Assembly: GCA_036377075.1 (NCBI GenBank)
Contig: DASUZB010000105.1
Coordinates: forward strand, 29,247 to 93,246
Length of the DNA stretch: 64,000 bases
Reading direction: 5' to 3'
From: DASUZB01 sp036377075
GTDB lineage: Bacteria > Actinomycetota > CALGFH01
The translations under genes were made by a program, and so were the position numbers. The notes below the pieces were generated by a model. That model searched no databases and was not told the origin of the DNA. It was given only the letters and a program-made list of their open reading frames with translations. Positions 42,588-49,657 of this stretch are shown one piece after another (the first letter of the stretch is position 1; each line of letters opens with the position of its first letter).

Positions 42588-43505
42588 TCAGGCGCCGCCC
42601 GGGCCGGCGCCGGGACCGGCGCCGGCCGGGCTCGCCGCCGGGCGCGGCCGGCGGGCCAGGCGGGCCACCAGCAGGGCGACCACGCCGAGCGCGGCCACGG
42701 GGACCAGCCAGACCACCAGCACCAGCGCGGCGGCGGACATCCTGACCAGGCCGGTCACGGCGAGCTCCCAGGCCTTGGCGTAGGTGCCCTTGGGCCTGCC
42801 GGCGGCACCGGCGCCCGGCTCGGTCAGGGAGAGCACGATGGTCGAGTACGACGACTGGTCCTCGAGGTAGTTGACCTGGCCCTGGAGGCGCTCGATGTTC
42901 GACTGCACCTGCTGGAGCTGGTTCTGGACCGAGATCACGTCGGCGATCGACCTGGCCCGGTCGAGCAGCCTCAGGTAGGTGCGCTCCTGTGCCCGCCACG
43001 CGGTGAGCTGGCCCTTCAGGTCGACGTAGTCACTGGTCACGTCGTCGGTGCTCGACTTCTCCCCGCGGTAGGTGCCGAGCGCCTTGAGGTCGCGCAGCAC
43101 CGGCTCGAACGCCACCACCGGCACGCGGAAGGTGACCTGGCCGCGGGCGACGCCGTCGGACGGCAGCGAGGTCGACGCGGCCACGTAGATGCCCTTGTTC
43201 CTGGCGACCACGTCGGTGGCCTGGGAGATGGCGTCGCCGATGCCGCCCTTGCGCACCTCCAGGTTGACGGTGGCGGTGCGGACGATGCGGTTGCCGAGGT
43301 CGACCAGGTGGACGCCGCCGGCCGCTTTGCTCGCCTTGGCCGCGTCCCCGCTGGCGGGGGCGGGTGCCGCGGTCGGCCCGGCCGCCGATCGGGCCGCGCT
43401 CCCTGCGCCACCGCCGCCGCCGTCCGCGCCGCCCGAGCAGCCGGCCAGTCCCATCCCCACCACGGTCACCACCACCAGTGCGACCCACCAGCGCCCCGCT
43501 CGCAT
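42588..43505 (-). CDS. DUF4349-domain lipoprotein with C-terminal membrane helix
   Basis: A 305-residue protein. The signal MRAGRWWVALVVVTVVGMGL ends in the lipobox LAGC. A Gly/Ala/Ser linker follows, then a DUF4349-like core (IVRTATVNLEVRKGGIGDAI, QVTFRVPVVAFEPVLRDL, VTSDYVDLKGQLTAWRAQER, a coiled coil around VQNQLQQVQSNIERLQGQV), and a C-terminal membrane helix with a basic tail. Lipid at one end and a membrane helix at the other give a looped surface protein. The function of DUF4349 is not established. GGGAG lies upstream of the ATG at 43505. Confidence 0.85.
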   Translation of the reverse strand: MRAGRWWVALVVVTVVGMGLAGCSGGADGGGGGAGSAARSAAGPTAAPAPASGDAAKASKAAGGVHLVDLGNRIVRTATVNLEVRKGGIGDAISQATDVVARNKGIYVAASTSLPSDGVARGQVTFRVPVVAFEPVLRDLKALGTYRGEKSSTDDVTSDYVDLKGQLTAWRAQERTYLRLLDRARSIADVISVQNQLQQVQSNIERLQGQVNYLEDQSSYSTIVLSLTEPGAGAAGRPKGTYAKAWELAVTGLVRMSAAALVLVVWLVPVAALGVVALLVARLARRPRPAASPAGAGPGAGPGGA

Positions 43506-43624
43506 GCCCGTCTCCCTCGTCCGGTGACATCTGCCGCCGGTGTGACGCCAGGCGGGGCGGAAAGGTTCCGCGCGCGGCTCGGGTCTAATCCGCCGCTCAG
43601 ACCGGCAGAGAGATCGCAGGCGGT

Positions 43625-43793
43625 TCAGCCGGTGTAGGTGGTCGCCGGCGCCCGCCCGAGGGCGGCGAGCGCGTCGGCGAGCTGCTCGGCCTCGTGCGGC
43701 TGGAGGTCGGCGGTCGTGACGCGAATCCCCGGCGCGCTGCGGAAGCGGAAGCGCTCGCCCGGGCTCACCGCCCACCCCTGAACCAGGAGCGCG
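43625..43793 (-). pseudogene. C-terminal remnant of a second MocR-type regulator
   Basis: A minus-strand frame ending at a TGA at 43625 reads GWAVSPGERFRFRSAPGIRV, then TTADLQPHEAEQLADALAAL. This aligns with the last 50 residues of the MocR protein at 5854-7182 (GWAVAAGERYRLRSPSAVRV). Everything upstream, including the HTH and PLP site, is missing. Similarity stops at about 43793, exactly where the MFS remnant on the other strand begins. Confidence 0.65.
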
Positions 43794-44370
43794 CTGGGGC
43801 GTCTTCACCTGGGTCGTGCCGCCGTACGCCCGCGGCGAGATCGGCGTCGGCGCGCGCCTGATCGGGCTGCTGCTGGCCGCGAACGCGCTCACCGTCACGC
43901 TCGCGCAGATCCCGGTGGCGAGGCTCGCCGAGGGCCGGCGGCGTGCGGTCGCCATGGCGGCCGCCTCGCTGACGTTCGTCGCCGCCTGCCTGCCCGTCGT
44001 CGGCGCGGACCTCGCCGGTCCGCGCTACGCCTACGCCGCGTTGCTCGCCGCGGTGGGCGCGGTCGGTGTCGGCGAGTGCTTCCACACCACCGCGCAGATG
44101 CCGCTGGTCGCCGACCTCGCGCCGGCGGCTCTGCGGGGCCGCTACATGGCGGCGATGGGGCTGTCGTGGTGGCTCGGCCTGGCGCCGGCGCCGACGCTGG
44201 GGACGCAGCTGCTGAGCGTCTCGCCACCCGCGACCATGCTGGCCGCCGCGGGCGTGGCACTCGCGGCCGGGCTGTCCGCGCTGGCGCTGGAGCGGGACCT
44301 GCCGCCGGAAGCCCGCCTGACGCCCCGCCCGGCGGGCCCGCGGCAGCCACGCCGGCGGCTCGCGGCCTGA
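43788..44370 (+). pseudogene. C-terminal half of an MFS transporter
   Basis: The plus-strand frame enters at about 43788 with WGVFTWVVPPYARGEIGVGA and runs through the last six membrane helices of a major facilitator transporter to the stop at 44370. A GTG at 43816 could start translation but has no ribosome site. The first six helices are absent. It points away from the MocR remnant, so an original divergent regulator/exporter pair probably lost its shared promoter region and both 5' halves in one deletion. LMAEGR-like residues after the stop are not coding. Confidence 0.65.
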
Positions 44371-44410
44371 TGGCCGAGGGGCGCGCGGTCGCCGCGGAAT
44401 CCCTGGCTGA

Positions 44411-45418
44411 TCAGGCTGGTCCGGCCGGGCCGGGCGCGGCGGCCCGGGCCGCCTCGGCGTCGCGGCGCAGGGCGCCGGGGAGGTTGAAGTGGACGTCCTC
44501 GTCGACCACGGCGAGCTCGCGCACCTCGGTCGCGCCGCGTTGCCGGAGGGCCTCGACCAGCTCGTCGACCAGCCACTCGGGGGCGGAGGCGCCGGAGGTG
44601 ACGCCGACGGTGGCGACGCCCTCGAGCCAGGCGGGGTCGACGGCGGCGGCCTCGGCGACCAGGTGGGCGGCGCGGCCGCGGTCGCGGGCCACCTCGACCA
44701 GGCGCTTGGAGTTGGAGGAGTTGTCGGCGCCGATCACCAGGACCAGCTCGCACTCCTCCGCCAGCGCCTTGACGGCCGTCTGGCGGTTCTGGGTGGCGTA
44801 GCAGATGTCGTCGGAGCGTGGCCCGGCCAGCACGGGGAAGCGTTCGCGCAGGACGTCGACCACGCCGGCGGTCTCGTCGACCGAGAGGGTGGTCTGGGTG
44901 AGGTAGGCGACCTTGTCGGGGTCGGGGACGTCGATGGCGCGCGCCTCGTCGGCGTCGCCGACCAGGTGGACGGCGCGCGGGGCCTGGCCCATGGTGCCGA
45001 TGACCTCCTCGTGGCCCTGGTGGCCGACGAGGACGATGTCGTAGCCCTGGCCGGCGAACTTGCGCGCCTCCTGGTGGACCTTGGTGACCAGCGGGCAGGT
45101 CGCGTCGATCACCCGCAGCCCCCTGGCCTTGGCCTGGCGGTGCACCTCGGGGGCGACGCCGTGGGCGGAGAAGACGACGCACGAGCCCTCGGGCACCTGG
45201 TCCAGCTCGTCGACGAAGACCGCGCCGCGGCCTTCGAGGCGGCGCACCACGTGGAGGTTGTGGACGATCTGCTTGCGCACGTAGACGGGTGGCCCGTAGG
45301 TGTCGAGCGCGACCTCGACGATCTCGATGGCGCGGTCGACGCCGGCGCAGTAGCCGCGCGGGGCGGCGAGGAGCACGCGCGGCGGGGCGCGGAAGTCGGG
45401 GATCTGGTCACTGCCCAT
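44411..45418 (-). CDS. ispH: 4-hydroxy-3-methylbut-2-enyl diphosphate reductase (LytB/IspH)
   Basis: The last enzyme of the non-mevalonate isoprenoid pathway, converting HMBPP to IPP and DMAPP with a 4Fe-4S cluster. The three cluster cysteines are in LLAAPRGYCAGVDRAI, RVIDATCPLVTKVH and SDDICYATQNRQTAV. The substrate residues in FSAHGVAP, LVGHQGHEEVIGTMG, GADNSSNSKRLVEVA and TSGASAPEWLV are intact. The start is either 45418 or an ATG at 45427; neither has a strong ribosome site. About 335 residues, normal for the family. It is divergent from the PH-domain pair. Confidence 0.95.
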   Translation of the reverse strand: MGSDQIPDFRAPPRVLLAAPRGYCAGVDRAIEIVEVALDTYGPPVYVRKQIVHNLHVVRRLEGRGAVFVDELDQVPEGSCVVFSAHGVAPEVHRQAKARGLRVIDATCPLVTKVHQEARKFAGQGYDIVLVGHQGHEEVIGTMGQAPRAVHLVGDADEARAIDVPDPDKVAYLTQTTLSVDETAGVVDVLRERFPVLAGPRSDDICYATQNRQTAVKALAEECELVLVIGADNSSNSKRLVEVARDRGRAAHLVAEAAAVDPAWLEGVATVGVTSGASAPEWLVDELVEALRQRGATEVRELAVVDEDVHFNLPGALRRDAEAARAAAPGPAGPA

Positions 45419-45522
45419 GGGTCCCATTGTAGGTGAGGGCCGCGCGGTGCCCGCCCAACGGCGCCCACTTGGGTACGCTGCCTTGTAGCGACAGCGCCGA
45501 CGATGCGAGGTGCGCACTGGCC

Positions 45523-46035
45523 GTGACCAGCGAGGGCGGCGAGGCCGCGGCCGGCCCCGCCGGCGTGCGGCCGCTCGACCGGCGCATGCTCACCGTCTGG
45601 ACGGTGGAGGGGGCGGCCTGGAGCGCCGTGCTGGTGGTGCTGGCCGCAGCGGCGGACGTTGGCGTTCGCGCCACCGGCGTGGACCTGCCGTGGCCGGCCG
45701 GGCTCGCGGCGCTCCCGGTCCTGCTGCTCGGGGCGCTGACCACCTGGAAGGTCCCCGGGGTGCGCTACCGCAACTGGAGCTACGAGGTGGCCGAGGACGC
45801 GCTGGAGCTGCGCCACGGCGTGGTCGAGCGGGTCCACTCGGCGATCCCCTACTACCGGGTGCAGTACGTCGACATCAACCAGGGGCCACTCGAGCGGCTG
45901 ATCGGCCTGGCGCGGCTGCAGGTCCACACCGCGGCCGCGTCGAGCGACGCCACCATCCCCGGCATCGCCACCGGCGAGGCCGACTCCCTGCGCCGGGTGA
46001 TCCTGGAGCGGGCCGGGAGCGGCGATGCGGTCTGA
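45523..46035 (+). CDS. Bacterial PH-domain membrane protein (YdbS-like)
   Basis: A 170-residue protein with two N-terminal membrane helices (about residues 30-75) and a bPH2/DUF304 domain: RNWSYEVAEDALELRHGVVE, IPYYRVQYVDINQGPLERLI, ARLQVHTAAASSDATIPGI. In Bacillus the YdbS/YdbT pair is linked to resistance to certain bacteriocins. The GTG at 45523 has GAGGTG about 10 nt upstream. It overlaps the next gene by 11 bases. Confidence 0.82.
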   Translation: MTSEGGEAAAGPAGVRPLDRRMLTVWTVEGAAWSAVLVVLAAAADVGVRATGVDLPWPAGLAALPVLLLGALTTWKVPGVRYRNWSYEVAEDALELRHGVVERVHSAIPYYRVQYVDINQGPLERLIGLARLQVHTAAASSDATIPGIATGEADSLRRVILERAGSGDAV

Positions 46036-47542
46036 GCCCGGCGACGCCGCCCCGGTGGACGGTCCCACGGCGCCCGACGCGCCGTGGGCGGGCGGGGCGC
46101 GGCGGCTGCACCCGCTCAGCCCGGTGTTCCTCGCCGTCCGCGAGGGCCGGCGGCTGTGGCCGATCGCCCTGCTGGTGCTCGCACGGCGCGAGCTGTGGCT
46201 GCTGCTGCTCGCCGCGGGCGTGCTGGTCGCGGCCGTGGTCGCCGAGTGGCTGCGGCGCACCTACACCCTCGGCCCCTCGGCGTTGCGCATCGAGGAGGGC
46301 GTGCTCGCCCGCAAGCGCCGCCTGCTCCCGTTCGACCGCATCCAGCAGGTCGACCTGGTCCGCAAGCCCCTGCACCGCCTGCTCGGCGTCGCCACCCTGC
46401 GGGTGGAGACGGCCGGTGGAAGCGGCGGCTCCGAGGCGGACCTGGAGGTGATCGCCCTCGCCGAGGCGGAGCGGCTGCGCGCCACCCTGCTGCGCGCCCG
46501 GGCCGCGGCGCAACGGGCGCCCGCGGCGCCCGCCACGCCGGCGACGGCGCCGACGGCGGAGCGGGTGCTGGTGCGCCTCTCGCCCGGGCAGGTGGCGCTC
46601 GCCGGCCTCACCAGCCTGCGCGGGGCGGCCGCGCTGGCGCTGTTCGGCTCGGTCTTCCAGGAGGCGCCGCGCTCACTGCTCGACCGGCTGACCAGCCGCA
46701 TCGACCCGCAGGCGCTGGCTCCCTCGACGGCGCCGGCGCTGGCCGTCGCCGCGCTGCTGCTGGTCGCGCTGCTGCTGGGCCTCGCCGCCGCCTCCAGCCT
46801 GGTGACCGACTACGGCTTCGTGCTCGCCCGCGGCGGCGACAACCTGGTCGTCAGGCGGGGGCTGCTGGAACGCCGGGAGGCGGTGGTCCCGCTCGCCCGC
46901 GTCCAGGTCGTCCGCGTCGACGAGTCGCTGCTGCGGCGCTCGCTCGGCTTCGCCGCCGTGCGCATCCAGAGCGCGGGCAGGGCCGGTCGCGGGGACGCCA
47001 CCGCCAACCACCTGAGCGTCCCGATCCTGCCGAGCGCCCGGATCGAGCAACTGCTCGGCGAGGTGCTGCCCGGCGCCGCCCCGGTCCCCGCGCTGCTGCG
47101 CCCGCCACCGGTGGCGCGGCGGCGGGCGATCCTCCGGCGGGTGGTCCCGATGCTGGTGGTGGCGGCCGTGGTGCTGTGGCCCCTGGAGGGCCTGGCGCGG
47201 CAGGCCGGCGTCGTGGTGGCGCCCGCGGCGGTCCTGCTGGCGGCCCTCGCCGGCGAGGTCGCCTACCGCAACCTCGGCCACGCCAGGCACGGGGGGTTCC
47301 TCACCGCCCGCCGCGGCGCGCTCAACCGGTCGACGGCGGTGGTGCCGGTCGCCAAGGCGCAGAGCGTGCGGGTGCGCTCGAGCTTCTTCCAGCGCCGCGT
47401 GGGGCTCGCCACCATGCTGGTGGACGTCGCCGGCGGCGGTGCCGTCCCTCGGGTGACCGACGAGGCCGCCGCCACCGCCGAGCGCCTGCTCACCGGCCTG
47501 ATCGGGGCACCGCCGGGCGCTGCCGGGGGGTTGCGCGGATGA
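46025..47542 (+). CDS. Large PH-domain membrane protein (YdbT-like)
   Basis: A 505-residue protein with three bPH2 copies, each preceded by membrane helices: LRIEEGVLARKRRLLPFDRI with QQVDLVRKPLHRLLGVATLR; VVRRGLLERREAVVPLARVQ with SLLRRSLGFAAVRIQSAG; FLTARRGALNRSTAVVPVAK with AQSVRVRSSFFQRRVGLATM. This is the YdbT layout and, with the upstream gene, forms the usual two-gene unit. The ATG at 46025 lies inside the upstream gene. It is likely a membrane scaffold; the molecular function is unknown. Confidence 0.85.
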   Translation: MRSEPGDAAPVDGPTAPDAPWAGGARRLHPLSPVFLAVREGRRLWPIALLVLARRELWLLLLAAGVLVAAVVAEWLRRTYTLGPSALRIEEGVLARKRRLLPFDRIQQVDLVRKPLHRLLGVATLRVETAGGSGGSEADLEVIALAEAERLRATLLRARAAAQRAPAAPATPATAPTAERVLVRLSPGQVALAGLTSLRGAAALALFGSVFQEAPRSLLDRLTSRIDPQALAPSTAPALAVAALLLVALLLGLAAASSLVTDYGFVLARGGDNLVVRRGLLERREAVVPLARVQVVRVDESLLRRSLGFAAVRIQSAGRAGRGDATANHLSVPILPSARIEQLLGEVLPGAAPVPALLRPPPVARRRAILRRVVPMLVVAAVVLWPLEGLARQAGVVVAPAAVLLAALAGEVAYRNLGHARHGGFLTARRGALNRSTAVVPVAKAQSVRVRSSFFQRRVGLATMLVDVAGGGAVPRVTDEAAATAERLLTGLIGAPPGAAGGLRG

Positions 47543-47570
47543 GACGGTACGACCCAAGCTGCGGCGACCG

Positions 47571-47599
47571 TTGACTCTGCTCTGACTGTCGGCTATACC
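47571..47599 (+). promoter_or_regulatory. Sigma-70-type promoter
   Basis: TTGACT at 47571-47576 and TATACC at 47594-47599 are separated by 17 nt, the best consensus-like pair I see in the window. It lies 153 bases upstream of the GTG at 47752, leaving a leader of about 145 nt with no obvious riboswitch fold. Confidence 0.65.
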
Positions 47600-47751
47600 T
47601 GGCGCGGGTTGTTCGTCCTTTGACGCGCATCTTTGGACGATCTGCCTGCTCCGCACCATTCGGACGCGGGGTGTGTGGGGGTCTCGAGGACGCTTCTCGG
47701 GGGGGCGACCGCTGACCGGATCGGCTGATCCGCCGCGGCCAGGAGTGCATC

Positions 47752-48873
47752 GTGCAGAACAAGAAGAAATCATCCTTTCCGGGGTCGCTCGCCATCGTGG
47801 CGCTCGCGGTCCTCGGCGTGCTGATGATCCAGGCCGGCGCGGGCGCCGGCGGTGACCGCGCGGGGACGAGCGCCGTGGCGGTGCTGGCCGCTGGAGACCT
47901 GGCGTCGGCCACGACCGTGGCCGGGCTCGACGCGGACACCACCGTCACCCCCGCGCCCCAGGCCACCGACCCGGAAACCACGCTGGTGACGGCGACCGAC
48001 CCGCCGACCACCGCGCCGCCACCGACCGACCCGCCGACCACCGCGCCGCCACCGACCGACCCGCCGACCACCGCGCCGCCACCGACCGACCCGCCCACCA
48101 CCGCGCCACCACCGACCGACCCGCCCACCACCGCGCCACCACCGACCGACCCGCCCACCACCGCGCCACCACCGACCGCCCCGCCCACGACGGCGCCGCC
48201 GACCACCGCGCCGGTGGTGATCGGTCCGAACACCCTTCCGCCCCCGAGCGGCAACCCGCCGTCGAATCCTGGCGCTGGCGGCTCCGTGGCGATCGGCACC
48301 AAGCCGGCATCGCCGACCTCGGGTCCCGCGGCGGCGTTCAAGTCGGCGATGACGACCATCGGCTCGACCGCGGCGACGGCGGCAGAGCGCATGATCGCGC
48401 CGGCGGTGCGCAAGCTGGTGCGCCTGCCGGCGGTGCGCAAGCTGGCCGAGAGCCAGCCGGTCGTGGCCACCAAGAAGGCGGTCGCGCTGGTGACCGAGGA
48501 GCTGGGCGACCTGGAACCGGCCTCGGTGGCCCCGTACCTCTGGATGGCCCTGCTGGCGTTGCTGGTGACCAGCGGTGCGTTCCTGCGGCTCTGGTGGGCA
48601 CCGCCCGACTGGCCGTCGAGCCGGTCGCTCGCCGTCGGCGTGCACCGGTACGCGGGCGCAAAGCCCCGTCAGGTCGGCTGGGGCTGGCCGGCCTCGCCGC
48701 GGCCGTTGCCGCAGCGGCCCGCCGGCGGGTGGAGGCCGCCCCTCCCCGGCGCGACCGGGCTGGCCGCCCGGCGCCTCCCGCCCAGCCTCGGTATCGACGT
48801 CGACCGCCTGCGGGCCTCGCCACCCCCAGGCAAGCCGGTCTTCACCGGGCACGACGACCCGGAGTCGAGCTGA
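47752..48873 (+). CDS. Membrane protein with extracytoplasmic Pro/Thr repeat
   Basis: A 373-residue protein. AGGAG is placed 6 nt before the GTG at 47752. An N-terminal signal/anchor helix (SLAIVALAVLGVLMIQAG) is followed by a low-complexity region with the decapeptide TDPPTTAPPP repeated about six times, then an Ala/Val-rich helical part, a second membrane helix (APYLWMALLALLVTSGAFL) and a basic Pro-rich tail. The repeat looks like a wall-spanning, possibly glycosylated spacer. No known domain is recognised. Confidence 0.75.
   Translation: MQNKKKSSFPGSLAIVALAVLGVLMIQAGAGAGGDRAGTSAVAVLAAGDLASATTVAGLDADTTVTPAPQATDPETTLVTATDPPTTAPPPTDPPTTAPPPTDPPTTAPPPTDPPTTAPPPTDPPTTAPPPTDPPTTAPPPTAPPTTAPPTTAPVVIGPNTLPPPSGNPPSNPGAGGSVAIGTKPASPTSGPAAAFKSAMTTIGSTAATAAERMIAPAVRKLVRLPAVRKLAESQPVVATKKAVALVTEELGDLEPASVAPYLWMALLALLVTSGAFLRLWWAPPDWPSSRSLAVGVHRYAGAKPRQVGWGWPASPRPLPQRPAGGWRPPLPGATGLAARRLPPSLGIDVDRLRASPPPGKPVFTGHDDPESS
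48001..48180 (+). repeat. 30-bp coding tandem repeat, six copies
   Basis: Six back-to-back 30-bp units encode DPPTTAPPPT. Copies 1-3 and 4-6 differ at the same synonymous positions (CCGCCGACC versus CCCACCACC), so the array seems to have grown by duplication of neighbours. Copy number is likely to vary between strains. Confidence 0.85.
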
Positions 48874-48887
48874 GGCCGCCCACGGGC

Positions 48888-48930
48888 TGTGCACCACCCT
48901 GTGGACAACCCTGTGGAGACCTGTGGATGA
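48888..48930 (+). other. Cluster of four DnaA-box-like TGTGnnnnn words
   Basis: TGTGCACCA (48888), TGTGGACAA (48900), TGTGGAGAC (48912) and TGTGGATGA (48922) follow each other at 12, 12 and 10 bp. TGTGGACAA and TGTGGATGA are each one base from the DnaA box TGTGGATAA. The spacing near one helical turn suggests protein binding on one face. It lies between two convergent genes. There is no AT-rich unwinding region, so it is not a likely origin by itself. Confidence 0.45.
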
Positions 48931-48984
48931 CCGGAAAGCACCTCCCGTCCGAGGTGAGCGTGGGAGAAGGTGCAGGTAGCCTGT

Positions 48985-49030
48985 CCCTGCCGCTCGCGTC
49001 ACCCGTTGGAGACGGCCGCGAGCGGCAGGG
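48985..49030. terminator. Hairpin with perfect 14-bp stem between convergent genes
   Basis: CCCTGCCGCTCGCG pairs with CGCGAGCGGCAGGG over an 18-nt loop. It lies between the Pro/Thr-repeat gene and the convergent coiled-coil gene and can terminate both. Confidence 0.6.
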
Positions 49031-49089
49031 AAGGTCGCTGCTGCCGTGGCGACCTTCCCGCCTTCCCGCCTCCCGCGCCCGCCAGGGCG

Positions 49090-49536
49090 TCAGCGCCGGG
49101 GCCGTGGCTTGCGCGCGCCGCGGCGGTCGCGGCGGTGGACCTCGGCGTCGAGCTGCGCCTCGCGGCTCTCCCAGCGGGCCAGGACGTCCTCGATCGCGTT
49201 CCTGGCCGCCTCGTACTCCGGCAGCTCGCGCGGCACCCGGGCGGCCGGCCGCGGCCGCGCGCCAGCGGGGCTGCCGTTGGCCGCGCTCGAGCCACCGCGG
49301 GCGCCCGCCGCGCGGTTCCTCAGCTGCTGGATGTCCGCCGCGACCTGGCGTTCGAGGTGGCGCAGGTCGCGCAGCGCGTTGGCGAGCACCCGGCGGGCCT
49401 CCGCCAGCTCGCGGACGGTGACCTGCCGGTCGGCGGGCAGGATCCGCACCAGCGCGCGCCCGACCGCGAGCTCGCGCCGCCGTAGCTCCTGCTCGTAGTC
49501 CCGCGCGCTCCGCCTGACCTGGGGCGCCACCGCCAC
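49090..49536 (-). CDS. Small helical hypothetical protein
   Basis: About 148 residues, mostly charged helix: DYEQELRRRELAVGRALVRI, VTVRELAEARRVLANALRDL, RHLERQVAADIQQLRNRAAG, and a second helix near YEAARNAIEDVLARWESREA. It ends in a basic tail (RRDRRGARKPRPRR). It is likely a coiled coil. GTG codons at 49536 and 49530 are the best starts, with AGGTGG just upstream; the frame itself opens at 49590. No family is recognised. Confidence 0.6.
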   Translation of the reverse strand: MAVAPQVRRSARDYEQELRRRELAVGRALVRILPADRQVTVRELAEARRVLANALRDLRHLERQVAADIQQLRNRAAGARGGSSAANGSPAGARPRPAARVPRELPEYEAARNAIEDVLARWESREAQLDAEVHRRDRRGARKPRPRR

Positions 49537-49657
49537 ACACCACCTCGCCGAACCGTCGCCCGTCCCTGCGCGGTCATAGCGTAGCCGCACGCCCGACGGT
49601 GGGCAGCCGCATTGCGCCGCTCGGCGGCTGCGCAGTTCTCACCAAGTTCGCGCCGGC

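Noticed and set aside
48001..48180. Possible CRISPR-like repeat array
   Set aside because: The 30-bp units are directly adjacent with no spacers and are translated as a Pro/Thr repeat.
48888..48930. Chromosomal origin of replication
   Set aside because: Only four partial DnaA-box words, no AT-rich unwinding element, and no dnaA, dnaN or gyrase genes nearby.
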